DNA from: Candidatus Parcubacteria bacterium
Lineage (GTDB): Bacteria > Patescibacteriota > Saccharimonadia > Saccharimonadales > Saccharimonadaceae
DNA: 15,403 nt
Reading direction: 5' to 3'
Assembly (NCBI GenBank): GCA_023391075.1
Contig: JAEWBQ010000016.1
Span: 1 to 15,403, forward strand
This document shows, piece after piece, positions 6,318-13,334 of this stretch (the first letter of the stretch is position 1; every line of letters begins with the position of its first letter). The notes beneath the pieces are model-generated. The model saw only the letters and a program-made list of their open reading frames with translations. It made no database searches and was not told the DNA's origin. Position numbers and translations under genes: made by a program.

Positions 6318-6723
6318 GCATCCCTATTTTAATGAATTGTGGCGTCGCCGAATAATAAACGGACCTGCAAAGGTAGTTGCAGTACGCCCGGACCGCAGCT
6401 ATCAGTTTGAAATTTTATGTGCCGATGCTGCACTGACGCTAATCGGTGTTGGGCTACTTATTAATGCCATTCAGTCGCAACCGACTGTGCTATACGCGAG
6501 TGACGTACTGCAACGAGGCGGCCTTAACGGGCTGCATGCGACCGTACTATATTTGACGGGTGCCGGAATGGCGTCGGTCATCGTCGCACTTCGCTATCAC
6601 TGGAAAGCGCATGCGCTACCCATCATAATCATGCTCGTAAATTTGACGCTCGTCATCATCGCATTGGCGTACTATGACGATGCGATCGGATCAATTCAGC
6701 AAGATATGTTACTTACTTTTTAG
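6295..6723 (+). CDS. Small membrane protein, three predicted helices (unknown function)
   Basis: The protein (142 aa) begins with a very basic N-terminus (MMRKSKSEHP, WRRRIING) and then has three hydrophobic helices: ILCADAALTLIGVGLLINAI, HATVLYLTGAGMASVIVAL and LPIIIMLVNLTLVIIALAYY. I do not recognise the family. The start could be ATG 6295 or ATG 6298 (tandem); a TTG further upstream (6271) seems less likely. No clear ribosome binding site is present, and the start lies within the last 23 bases of the preceding gene, so translation is probably coupled to it. The 3' end overlaps a convergent gene by 15 bp. Confidence 0.6.
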   Translation: MMRKSKSEHPYFNELWRRRIINGPAKVVAVRPDRSYQFEILCADAALTLIGVGLLINAIQSQPTVLYASDVLQRGGLNGLHATVLYLTGAGMASVIVALRYHWKAHALPIIIMLVNLTLVIIALAYYDDAIGSIQQDMLLTF

Positions 6724-7161
6724 ACGTAGGGCGCGGCGGTGCCTACTGCCCAAAGTGAGTAGGGTGACCAACGCGCAGCCTCCAACGATATAGCAAACGA
6801 CAACTGCAGTGACGAGTCCAGGAGCGAGAGTCGTATGCTCGACGATACAACCGGACGGGCAGTCCATGCCAGGGGAGGTGTATTGACTCAGCGGTATAAA
6901 GTACAGGGTACTGCACGCGGTGCCGATCGCCAATACTGTTGACGCAATGCCGGCTGGTCGCTTAGCGGTGATGCGGGAGAGGCCGAGTAGGGCAGCGAAT
7001 ATGCCGGCAAGCGCCGTTAGCCATGACAGCCAAAATACCCAAGGGTCGGGTAGCGGACGAAGTGGCGCAACCATTAAGAACGTTGCCGGGTAGAGCCCGA
7101 TAAGCCCGATGGTGGCGAATAGAGCGGTTGCGAGAATTCGATAGGACAAAAAGGTTTTCAT
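6709..7161 (-). CDS. Four-helix membrane protein (unknown function)
   Basis: This 150-aa protein has four predicted membrane helices: about residues 9-31 (LATALFATIGLIGLYPATFL), 42-62 (FWLSWLTALAGIFAALLGL), 70-91 (GIASTVLAIGTACSTLYFI) and 114-138 (GLVTAVVVCYIVGGCALVTLL). The loop before the last helix has a Cys pair (DCPSGC) that could form an external disulfide. The C-terminus is basic (SRHRRALRLKSK), consistent with an even number of helices and both ends inside. No ribosome binding site precedes the ATG at 7161, so a leaderless or weakly translated mRNA is possible. The last 15 bases overlap, tail to tail, with the preceding membrane protein gene. Family not recognised. Confidence 0.65.
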   Translation of the reverse strand: MKTFLSYRILATALFATIGLIGLYPATFLMVAPLRPLPDPWVFWLSWLTALAGIFAALLGLSRITAKRPAGIASTVLAIGTACSTLYFIPLSQYTSPGMDCPSGCIVEHTTLAPGLVTAVVVCYIVGGCALVTLLTLGSRHRRALRLKSK

Positions 7162-7300
7162 GGATATTCTTACTGTGCGAGAATGAGCAGGATTTTATTA
7201 GTTCGTGTCATGATTACTCTTATGGTAACAGAATGAATAAAAAATAAGATGCAAAAATATATTCACTATATAATGTATAGCAAATTGAACACACGGGGTG

Positions 7301-7306
7301 TATACT
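7301..7306 (+). promoter_or_regulatory. -10 element for zwf, probably leaderless mRNA
   Basis: TATACT lies 9 nt before the ATG at 7316, and there is no ribosome binding site between them. A second TATAAT (7269-7274) further upstream could give a longer transcript. No good -35 was found for either. Confidence 0.45.
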
Positions 7307-7315
7307 AAAAAGAGT

Positions 7316-8608
7316 ATGAAAACCAAACTCCTGATTTACGGTATTACTGGCGACCTGTCGACGCGCAAGCTCCTGCCGGCCCTGAAAGAAATTTATGCGA
7401 CGGGCGAATTCGACGACTTGTCGATTATCGGTGTGTCGCGCCGCGAGGTCGACGTGCCTCAGCTCCTCGAGCACTCGCTCGGCAGCAGTGAACTGGCCGA
7501 CAAGATTACCGTGTTTACGATGGACCTGGCGAACGAAGCTGACTACCTGCGCCTAAAAGACTACGTAAACCTCCAAGACGACGAACAGCTACTGGCTTAC
7601 CTGTCGGTTCCGCCGCAAGCCTCGGCATCGATCGTCGACTTTATGGGTGCGGCCGGGCTCAATACGTCGAACGTAAAAATCTTGTTCGAAAAGCCGTTTG
7701 GCGTCGACCTGGTGTCGGCGGCCGAAACCATCGAAGGGTCCGCCCGCTACTATAGTGAAGACCAGCTGTATCGGATCGATCACTACCTGGCTAAGGACAT
7801 GGCCCAGAATATCGTGGCGGTCCGCGGTGGCAACGCACTGTTTAGTAATATTTGGAACAATAATTTTGTGCAGGCAATCGAAGTGGTGGCGAGTGAACAA
7901 ATCGGTATCGAAGGTCGCGTGCAGTTCTACGAGCAGACCGGCGCGCTGCGTGACTTCGTGCAGGGGCACTTGCTGCAACTGCTGGCGCTGACCCTGATGG
8001 ACATCCCGCACAACTTCGAGTGGAGCGAACTGCCGCAACTGCGCCTGCATGCGCTCGAGCAACTGAAGCCTGCCGATCCCGCCAAGGCAATTCGTGCGCA
8101 GTACGATACCTATCAGCAAGAAGTCGACAACCCGGGTAGCCTGACCGAAACGTTCGTCTCGGTCGAACTGGAATCGACCCAGCCGTGCTGGCAGGGAGTA
8201 CCGATGCGCCTGACGACCGGCAAGGCGCTCGATGCCAAGACGACCGAAATCCGCATCCATCTCAAAAAAATGCACGAAGCGCAGAGTAACTGCATCGTCT
8301 TCCGGATCCAGCCGAACGAAGGCATCGACGTCGAGTTGTTTACCAAGAAGCCGGGCTATGAACGTGACTTTGAGACGCGCCACCTGACCTCGACGTATCC
8401 GCCAGATGTGAAGCTGCCTGACGCCTACGAGCAGGTGCTGGTAGATGCGATCCGCTCGCGTAAGAGCCTGTTTACCAGCAGCGACGAAGTGCTGCGCTCG
8501 TGGGAAATCGTGGCGCCACTTCAGCAGGCCTGGCAGATGCATAACGAATCACTGCCGACTTATACGAGCGGGGAATCGATCGACGAGATCCTGAGCCGGC
8601 TCGGTTAA
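7316..8608 (+). CDS. zwf: Glucose-6-phosphate 1-dehydrogenase
   Basis: This 430-aa enzyme oxidises glucose-6-phosphate to 6-phosphogluconolactone with NAD(P)+, the entry step of the oxidative pentose phosphate pathway. The N-terminal nucleotide-binding motif is IYGITGDLSTRKLLPAL (7-23). LFEKPFG (123-129) and RIDHYLAKDM (153-162) carry the substrate-binding lysine K160 and D155; the family norm for the latter is RIDHYLGKE. The catalytic histidine is H218 in RDFVQGHLLQ, where most members have QNH. MRLTTGKAL corresponds to the conserved RAGK region. At 430 aa it is shorter than the usual ~480-510, mostly through a compact C-terminal half. ATG 7316 is chosen over an in-frame GTG at 7298 because the -10 element sits between them. 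pgl and gnd, the next two steps, are about 3-4 kb downstream on the opposite strand. Confidence 0.93.
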   Translation: MKTKLLIYGITGDLSTRKLLPALKEIYATGEFDDLSIIGVSRREVDVPQLLEHSLGSSELADKITVFTMDLANEADYLRLKDYVNLQDDEQLLAYLSVPPQASASIVDFMGAAGLNTSNVKILFEKPFGVDLVSAAETIEGSARYYSEDQLYRIDHYLAKDMAQNIVAVRGGNALFSNIWNNNFVQAIEVVASEQIGIEGRVQFYEQTGALRDFVQGHLLQLLALTLMDIPHNFEWSELPQLRLHALEQLKPADPAKAIRAQYDTYQQEVDNPGSLTETFVSVELESTQPCWQGVPMRLTTGKALDAKTTEIRIHLKKMHEAQSNCIVFRIQPNEGIDVELFTKKPGYERDFETRHLTSTYPPDVKLPDAYEQVLVDAIRSRKSLFTSSDEVLRSWEIVAPLQQAWQMHNESLPTYTSGESIDEILSRLG

Positions 8609-8623
8609 TTGCTCCGAGTAGGG

Positions 8624-9148
8624 CTACAGTCCGCTGCCGCCGCTTGACCAAATACCCCAGCTTCGTCCTGGACGCGTCGGATCCATGCCAAGGCTTGGGT
8701 CTTTGGCGACTTGGTCCTGTTCGGCCTGCGGAACTGTGACACCGCCGGGAACGAGCCGAATCAGCTTGTAATCGGTATAGTTGGTCGACCAGCAATAGGC
8801 GTAGTAGTTTTTACCGTTTGACCAGTTAGGAACGGCGGGGATTTGGTTGATGTAGCTCGGGACGATATTGGGAATGAACACATCGTTGCCATTGGTAATA
8901 TCCGTCCAGCAGGACCCTGTCGACCCCGTGCCAGGATAGGTGCCATGTTCGGTGTAGTACATCAAGATGGCTTTATTGAGATTCTCGAGGTCGGTACGGT
9001 AGCTGGTGAAGTAAGCCCGCTGCGTAATGCCGGTATACGCTACAACGACAATCGCCGCCAAAATCGCGATGACGATAATAACGATCAACAGTTCGACGAT
9101 GGTAAAGCCGCGCTGGCGGCGATGTGGAGTCTGACGATGCCCAATCAT
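8624..9148 (-). CDS. Type IV prepilin / pseudopilin-like protein
   Basis: This 174-aa protein has the class III signal of type IV pilins. A short basic leader (IGHRQTPHRRQRG) ends in Gly14, followed by Phe15 at +1, Glu19 at +5 and a long hydrophobic helix FTIVELLIVIIVIAILAAIV. Prepilin peptidase would cut after Gly14. The globular part has two cysteines, C80 (TGSCW) and C119 (YAYCW), that could form a disulfide, and a Gly/Ser-rich end (WGIWSSGGSGL). It could be the shaft subunit of a type IV pilus or a minor pseudopilin; no other pilus genes are in the window. ATG 9148 is chosen over upstream in-frame starts because AAGGA lies 5 nt before it. It converges with zwf, 15 nt apart. Confidence 0.88.
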   Translation of the reverse strand: MIGHRQTPHRRQRGFTIVELLIVIIVIAILAAIVVVAYTGITQRAYFTSYRTDLENLNKAILMYYTEHGTYPGTGSTGSCWTDITNGNDVFIPNIVPSYINQIPAVPNWSNGKNYYAYCWSTNYTDYKLIRLVPGGVTVPQAEQDQVAKDPSLGMDPTRPGRSWGIWSSGGSGL

Positions 9149-9215
9149 GCTTATCCTTAAATATAAATGATAAGAGGTAATTGCACAATCTGTAGGCTCA
9201 AAACTGAAACCATAA

Positions 9216-9264
9216 ACATTATATATAGCGTAGTGTAACAACTACAACATACTATATCTAGCGT
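9216..9264. promoter_or_regulatory. Pair of NrdR-like boxes between the pilin gene and pyrG
   Basis: Box 1 (9216-9231), acaTTATATATAGcgt, matches the NrdR consensus acaCwAtATaTwGtgt at 14 of 16 positions by eye. Box 2 (9249-9264), ataCTATATCTAGcgt, matches at 13. They start 33 bp apart, about three helical turns, and share the right half TAGCGT with the palindrome at 2246-2261. They lie just upstream of the pyrG -10 element. Box 1 also overlaps a TATAAT on the minus strand that could serve the pilin gene. Site similarity is direct; NrdR control is inference. Confidence 0.5.
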
Positions 9265-9279
9265 AGATACCGGAGCAGA

Positions 9280-9303
9280 TGCTACAATGAAATTCCATGG
9301 AGG
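9280..9303 (+). promoter_or_regulatory. Extended -10 promoter and ribosome binding site of pyrG
   Basis: TGC-TACAAT at 9280-9288 is followed by GGAGG at 9299-9303, 12 nt before the ATG at 9316. Unlike several neighbours, pyrG thus has a normal leader. Confidence 0.6.
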
Positions 9304-9315
9304 TAGTAGACTAAC

Positions 9316-10905
9316 ATGGGGAAAACACAGAAATACATATTCGTAACTGGGGGTGTGCTCTCGGGGGTAGGTAAGGGTATTACCGCAGCCAGCATGGGTG
9401 CCGTTTTGCAGGCCAGCGGGCTATCCGTATCAATTCAAAAGTGTGACCCGTATCTCAACGTAGATGCGGGCCTTTTGAATCCTGCGGAACATGGCGAATG
9501 CTTCGTGACGCGTGACGGGGCCGAAACCGACCTGGACCTTGGGCACTACGAGCGGTTTTTAGACATTGAGCTGACGCAAAAGAACGCCACCCTGGCTGGT
9601 CGGCTGCTGACGAATCTTATCGCCGACGAACGGGCGGGGAAATTCGGCGGCAAAACCGTGCAGCTGGTACCGCATCTGACGCAGGTCATTCAGGACGCCA
9701 TCGATACGGCGGCTAATGGGAGCGATATTCACATTGTCGAAATCGGCGGCACAGTGGGGGACTACGAAGGCCTTAGTTTCGTCGAGGCAATCCGTGAGTT
9801 CGCCCAAAAAGTCGGCCGCGACCGCTGTTTGTTCGTCCATGTCGTCTATGTGCCGTTCATTGGCACGAGCAAAGAATTTAAGACCAAGCCGGCCCAAAAT
9901 GCACTGAACGACCTACGCGGCTTCGGCATCGTGCCGGACGCCGTAGTGGTGCGCACCGACGAGCCAGCCCCAGAGGGCGTCGCCAAGAAACTGAGCCTGT
10001 TTGGGGGTGTGCCGGAAGACCACGTGCTGCTGATGCCGAATGCTGACACCGTGTTCCGTGTGCCGCTCATCGTGGCCGAAAGCGGTCTAGGCAACCTGCT
10101 GGCGGACTTTTCGGGCAAAGCCGCCAAGCCCGATCTGACCAAATGGCATGAACTCGTGCAGGCGCAGGCCGCCGACCACGCCCGCCACGTCAAGGTCGGA
10201 CTGGTCGCCAAATATATGGACAACGAAGACACCTATTTGTCTGTCCTCGAGGCGCTCAAGGCTGCCGCCTGGGCCGAAGACGTAAGACTCGATATCACCT
10301 GGATTAACGCCGAGACGGCGAGCGATAAGGATTTCGACAAGGTCGACGCCCTGCTGGTGCCAGGCGGCTTCGGGGAGCGCGGCGTGCCCGGCAAAATCGC
10401 CGCCGCAACCTACGCGCTTGATCATAAAAAGCCATACCTCGGCATCTGCCTGGGGCTGCAAGTAGCAGTCATCGCGGCCGCACGCCGGGCGGGGCTGGCC
10501 GGGGCAAACAGTACCGAGTTTGATGCTGCTACGGCCTACCCGGTCGTCTACATCATGGATGGGCAGGCGGGCAAGGAATCGACCGGTGGCACACTGCGCC
10601 TGGGCGATTACCCGGCAGAACTGCGTGCCGATTCGCTGGCGGAAAAACTCTACGGTCAGCCTGAGGTTGTGGAGCGTCACCGTCACCGTTACGAGGTGAA
10701 CCAAGCCTTTGCTCCGGAAATCGAGAAGGGCGGGCTGGTCATCAGCGGTACCTCGCCCAATGGCAAGCTGGTCGAGTACGTCGAAGCAGCCGATCATCCG
10801 TATTTCATCGCCACGCAAGCGCATCCGGAATTTCGTTCACGGCCATCCCGTACCCATCCGCTGTTCGCCGGCTTGATCCAGGCTGCCTTGACAAAACATA
10901 AGTAG
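9316..10905 (+). CDS. pyrG: CTP synthase
   Basis: This 529-aa enzyme makes CTP from UTP, ATP and glutamine. The synthetase half has the nucleotide-binding motif FVTGGVLSGVGKGITAAS (9-26), DPYLNVDAG (44-52) and TRDGAETDLDLGHYERF (65-81), then EIGGTVGDYEG (142-152). The class I glutamine amidotransferase half has PGGFGERG (349-356), the nucleophile C378 in GICLGLQ, and H503/E505 in QAHPEF, so the triad is intact. Length is close to the 545 aa of E. coli PyrG. Minor variations, such as VLSGVGKG for the common VVSSLGKG, fit a divergent lineage. The gene has its own promoter with NrdR-like boxes upstream. The following gene's -35 lies inside its last codons, so the 3' boundary is tight. Confidence 0.97.
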   Translation: MGKTQKYIFVTGGVLSGVGKGITAASMGAVLQASGLSVSIQKCDPYLNVDAGLLNPAEHGECFVTRDGAETDLDLGHYERFLDIELTQKNATLAGRLLTNLIADERAGKFGGKTVQLVPHLTQVIQDAIDTAANGSDIHIVEIGGTVGDYEGLSFVEAIREFAQKVGRDRCLFVHVVYVPFIGTSKEFKTKPAQNALNDLRGFGIVPDAVVVRTDEPAPEGVAKKLSLFGGVPEDHVLLMPNADTVFRVPLIVAESGLGNLLADFSGKAAKPDLTKWHELVQAQAADHARHVKVGLVAKYMDNEDTYLSVLEALKAAAWAEDVRLDITWINAETASDKDFDKVDALLVPGGFGERGVPGKIAAATYALDHKKPYLGICLGLQVAVIAAARRAGLAGANSTEFDAATAYPVVYIMDGQAGKESTGGTLRLGDYPAELRADSLAEKLYGQPEVVERHRHRYEVNQAFAPEIEKGGLVISGTSPNGKLVEYVEAADHPYFIATQAHPEFRSRPSRTHPLFAGLIQAALTKHK

Positions 10906-10916
10906 TATGCTAATGT
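10888..10916 (+). promoter_or_regulatory. Promoter inside the pyrG 3' end, leaderless
   Basis: TTGACA (10888-10893), a 17-nt spacer and TAATGT (10911-10916) preceded by TGC are followed by the ATG at 10923 after only 6 nt. The -10 is imperfect but the -35 is consensus and an extended TGn is present. Confidence 0.55.
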
Positions 10917-10922
10917 TTCTTT

Positions 10923-11381
10923 ATGGAAATAAATAAAACAAACACTTTTGAAAATCAGCCGACTACTGAGGTCATTGATACGGTACCTGGGTTTGAACCA
11001 CAGCGCACTCTCGAAGCTGGTGAAGTAACACCACTGCTCATCACCGAGGGAATGGTCCCAAGTGTTGAATCTAATCCGCAGGAGCTAGTTGAGACGGATC
11101 AGCCAAGTCAAACTGAGCTGGTTGAGCATGTTCCTGAAGGAATGAGGGCGAACTTAACGGAACTTAAGATGGGGCATCGGGTAGTTCACGCCGCTATCGA
11201 ACAGATACGTACCGAAGAGGGGACTGGCTCTGTTGACGTACATAGTACAGCGAATCCTGCCGCGGGTCGTTTCGGTAACGGCAAGGCGCCTGTTGAAAAC
11301 CCTGGCCCTACTTCGTTTATTCAGGCTCATGCCAACGGATCATTGGATAATAGCCAGTACAGTATCCCTGGACGACGATAA
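10923..11381 (+). CDS. Acidic, probably disordered 152-aa protein (unknown function)
   Basis: This protein is not recognised. It is rich in Glu, Thr, Pro, Gln and Asn over residues 1-75 (for example VIDTVPGFEPQRTLEAGEV and LVETDQPSQTELVEHVPEG), with no signal peptide or membrane helix. A short helical part follows (NLTELKMGHRVVHAAIEQIR, about 77-96). The end is Gly/Asn-rich (NPAAGRFGNGK to YSIPGRR). Most of the chain looks unfolded. It has no ribosome binding site and a promoter 6 nt upstream, so it is probably leaderless. A 51-aa gene follows 9 nt later on the same transcript. Confidence 0.65.
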   Translation: MEINKTNTFENQPTTEVIDTVPGFEPQRTLEAGEVTPLLITEGMVPSVESNPQELVETDQPSQTELVEHVPEGMRANLTELKMGHRVVHAAIEQIRTEEGTGSVDVHSTANPAAGRFGNGKAPVENPGPTSFIQAHANGSLDNSQYSIPGRR

Positions 11382-11390
11382 GGAACCATC

Positions 11391-11546
11391 ATGGCTGAAG
11401 AAAAACAACCCGAACAAAAAATTGATACAGGCCTCGGTATGGACGACATGTCCGTTCTACGAACGCTGCTTCATAACATCAAGGGCCTGAGCCCAGTGTC
11501 GAGCGCGGTAACCTATACCGAAATCGACGACGAAGACGCCGCCTAA
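11391..11546 (+). CDS. 51-aa acidic protein (unknown function)
   Basis: This short gene has AAGGA (11380-11384) 6 nt before its ATG. The product starts with a charged, polar segment (AEEKQPEQKIDTG), has a helical centre (MDDMSVLRTLLHNIKGL), and ends in a very acidic tail (YTEIDDEDAA). It lies 9 nt after the 152-aa gene and ends 4 nt before a strong terminator. The gene is supported by its ribosome binding site, its fit between neighbour and terminator, and sensible codon use. Function cannot be inferred. Confidence 0.65.
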   Translation: MAEEKQPEQKIDTGLGMDDMSVLRTLLHNIKGLSPVSSAVTYTEIDDEDAA

Positions 11547-11550
11547 CCCA

Positions 11551-11586
11551 ATAAAAATCACCCCAGATACCGGGGGTGATTTTTAT
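11551..11586. terminator. Bidirectional Rho-independent terminator
   Basis: A perfect 14-bp stem, ATAAAAATCACCCC (11551-11564) with GGGGTGATTTTTAT (11573-11586), has A-rich and T-rich ends so it works on either strand. It separates the 51-aa gene from the convergent gnd. Confidence 0.88.
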
Positions 11587-11596
11587 ATGGCGCGGG

Positions 11597-12505
11597 TTAC
11601 TGTTGGCCGTTGATGTTGTGGCCGCCGAACTTGTTGCGCATGGCGGCGAGCAGCTTGGTGGCATAGGTGATCTCGCCGTCCTGCGAGGCCAGGCGGACGT
11701 CGAACGAAGCCTGGATGGCTGGCAGGGGGATGCCGAGTTCCTGGGCGGTCTCGAGCGTCCAGCGGGCTTCGCCGGATTCGGCCACGACACCGCTGATGTC
11801 ATCCATGTTCGGGTTTTCGTGCAGGGCTTGGCGGGTCAGGTCGTTGAGCCAGCTGGTGACGACGCTGCTTTGCTGCCAGACGTCGCCGGCACGCGCCAGG
11901 TCGATGTCTTTATAGGGGCCTTCGCGCAGCATACGGTAGCCTTCGGCGAGGGATTCCATCATGCCGTATTCGATGGCGTTATGGACCATCTTGACGTAGT
12001 GACCGCTGCCCGGCTGGCCAAAGAAAGCGTGGCCGCCGCGTGGCTGGGCGAGCGTGTCGAGGACGGGGACGAGGGACTGATACGCTGCGTCGTTGCCGCC
12101 GACCATCATCGAGAAGCCATTGGTGATACCCCAGACGCCGCCGCTGGTGCCGATGTCGAGTAGAATGCTGCCAGCTGCAGCGACGCGTTCGGCACGAGCA
12201 GCATCGCCACGGTAGTCGCTGTTGCCGCCGTCGATAATCACTGAGCCTTGGGGCAGGATTGTCAGCCAGTCGTCGAGCTCAGCTTCGATGGCACTGGCTG
12301 GAATCATGATCCAGAGGATAACCGGCTGGCCGTTAAAGGCGGCAACGACATCTTGCTTAGTGTAGGCCGGCGTGGCACCGTAGGCAGCGGCTTCGTCGAC
12401 TGATTCAGGGCTGCGGTTGTGAGCAACGACGTGGTGACCGCCCTCATGAAGTTTTTTAGCGATCTGACCGCCCATGCGGCCGAGTCCGGAAATAGCAATC
12501 TGCAC
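11597..12505 (-). CDS. gnd: 6-phosphogluconate dehydrogenase, decarboxylating, short form
   Basis: This 302-aa enzyme oxidatively decarboxylates 6-phosphogluconate to ribulose-5-phosphate, making NAD(P)H. The Rossmann motif is GLGRMG (8-13), and the stretch after strand 2 is AHNRSPES with N30-R31-S32, the arrangement usually linked with NADP+. IIDGGNSDYRGD, DIGTSGGVWGITNGFSMMVGG (21 residues, quoted only in part) and GSGHYVKMVHNAIEYGMMES carry the substrate site and the catalytic lysine. At ~300 aa it belongs to the short (GndB/YqeC-like) group and not the ~470-aa classical one. The start is GTG at 12505, preceded by TAGGAG. This GTG overlaps the pgl stop by one base (TAGTG), so translation is coupled to pgl. 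The gene ends just before a two-way terminator. Confidence 0.93.
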   Translation of the reverse strand: MQIAISGLGRMGGQIAKKLHEGGHHVVAHNRSPESVDEAAAYGATPAYTKQDVVAAFNGQPVILWIMIPASAIEAELDDWLTILPQGSVIIDGGNSDYRGDAARAERVAAAGSILLDIGTSGGVWGITNGFSMMVGGNDAAYQSLVPVLDTLAQPRGGHAFFGQPGSGHYVKMVHNAIEYGMMESLAEGYRMLREGPYKDIDLARAGDVWQQSSVVTSWLNDLTRQALHENPNMDDISGVVAESGEARWTLETAQELGIPLPAIQASFDVRLASQDGEITYATKLLAAMRNKFGGHNINGQQ

Positions 12506-13176
12506 TAGTTGTCTCCTAAATTATTCGTTGTATACAGTGTAGCATTGGCGACGCTTTTGAGCGCTTGGGCTGGCTGTTCGCCAAAGGGCATATCGGTGGT
12601 GAGCCACTGACGGAGGACGGATTCTTTGTCGTCACCCGAGGCTTGGATGATGACTTCGTCGCACTCCATGATGAGGTGTGGCGTGATAGTTATGCGGGTG
12701 AAGTCTTCGGCCTGGTAGGCCTCGGCCATGTGCTGGCTGAGGATGGCGGGGGAGTGCGGCTTGATGCCGGCGGTATGGCCATCGGGGCCGATGCCGAAGA
12801 TGCCGAGGGTGTAATCGATATGTGCATGGGTCTCATCGAGCCAGTGGTTGAAATGCGCGACGGTATCTTCGAGCGAGTCGCCGGTCAGTGGGCGATACAG
12901 CTGGGCACCGGGCAGCTCGAAACCGCTGTCGAGCAGTTGCTGCCAGTTTTCGTCGGCATGTCCCATGTCGCCATAGCGCTCGTCGGTCATGGTGACGTAG
13001 ACCCGCTCGAGATTGAGGTCGCGGAGTCCGGCAGCGGCCAGGGTGGCGATGGTCAGGCTCGAACCGCCTGAAAGAAGCCAAAGGACCGAGCGGCCTGCTA
13101 ATACCTCGCGGCGGATGCTAGCGGCGGTTTGCTCGGCGGCAGCGACAAGCGGTTCCGCAGTAGTGATAATATTCAT
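12505..13176 (-). CDS. pgl: 6-phosphogluconolactonase
   Basis: This 223-aa enzyme hydrolyses 6-phosphogluconolactone, the product of Zwf. It has the family's LLSGGSSL segment (34-41), VTMTDERYGDMGHADENW (61-78) and the signature FGIGPDGHTAGIKPHS (about 126-141). Length is typical for the DevB/Pgl family. A ribosome binding site AAGGAGG (13187-13181) lies 4 nt before the ATG, and a promoter with an extended -10 is just upstream. It is the first gene of a two-gene operon with gnd and overlaps it by one base. Its partner zwf is on the plus strand about 4 kb to the left. Confidence 0.93.
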   Translation of the reverse strand: MNIITTAEPLVAAAEQTAASIRREVLAGRSVLWLLSGGSSLTIATLAAAGLRDLNLERVYVTMTDERYGDMGHADENWQQLLDSGFELPGAQLYRPLTGDSLEDTVAHFNHWLDETHAHIDYTLGIFGIGPDGHTAGIKPHSPAILSQHMAEAYQAEDFTRITITPHLIMECDEVIIQASGDDKESVLRQWLTTDMPFGEQPAQALKSVANATLYTTNNLGDN

Positions 13177-13186
13177 AGTGCCTCCT

Positions 13187-13205
13187 TGCTATACTTAGTA
13201 TAGCA
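13187..13205. promoter_or_regulatory. pgl-gnd promoter with 19-bp operator-like palindrome
   Basis: On the minus strand an extended -10, TGC-TATACT, spans 13205-13197. It lies inside a perfect 19-bp dyad, TGCTATACT-t-AGTATAGCA. The dyad covers the -10 and the expected start site, the usual place for a repressor. Its left end touches the pgl ribosome binding site. A -35 is not obvious. Confidence 0.6.
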
Positions 13206-13317
13206 TAACGATCGCATCAAAGTGCGTTCTTAGGTAGTTCTCTTATTATTATAATCCTCTTGTGACCGATCTTCTGCGGGACACCCGGAGAGCGCTACGA
13301 TCTTCAGGGGAGGCATC

Positions 13318-13326
13318 TGTTATAAT
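13318..13326 (+). promoter_or_regulatory. Extended -10 promoter of argS, leaderless
   Basis: TGT-TATAAT (13318-13326) lies 8 nt before the ATG at 13335, so the mRNA should begin at or beside the start codon. No -35 at the right spacing. Another TATAAT at 13248-13253 could provide a longer transcript. Confidence 0.6.
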
Positions 13327-13334
13327 AGGCAGTA

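Noticed and set aside
7298..7315. Upstream GTG start for zwf
   Set aside because: The -10 element overlaps these codons, so they would lie before the transcript starts; family members begin near the KTKLLIYG segment.
7589..8542. 317-codon open frame on the minus strand opposite zwf
   Set aside because: It is the shadow of a GC-rich coding gene; zwf has clear enzyme motifs across this span and the opposite product is compositionally odd (Arg/Gln/His-rich) with no motif.
9149..9241. 31-residue N-terminal extension of the pilin
   Set aside because: Pilin leaders are short and basic; AAGGA supports ATG 9148, and the extension overlaps the intergenic control region.
10087..10824. 245-codon minus-strand frame inside pyrG
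   Set aside because: The whole stretch encodes conserved CTP synthase motifs on the plus strand; no promoter or ribosome binding site on the other strand.
11576..12163. 195-codon plus-strand frame opposite gnd
   Set aside because: Antisense shadow of gnd; it begins inside the terminator and has no motif.
13205..13334. Structured RNA or T-box before argS
   Set aside because: No T-box specifier pattern or convincing long helix was found, and argS appears leaderless from TGT-TATAAT at 13318-13326.
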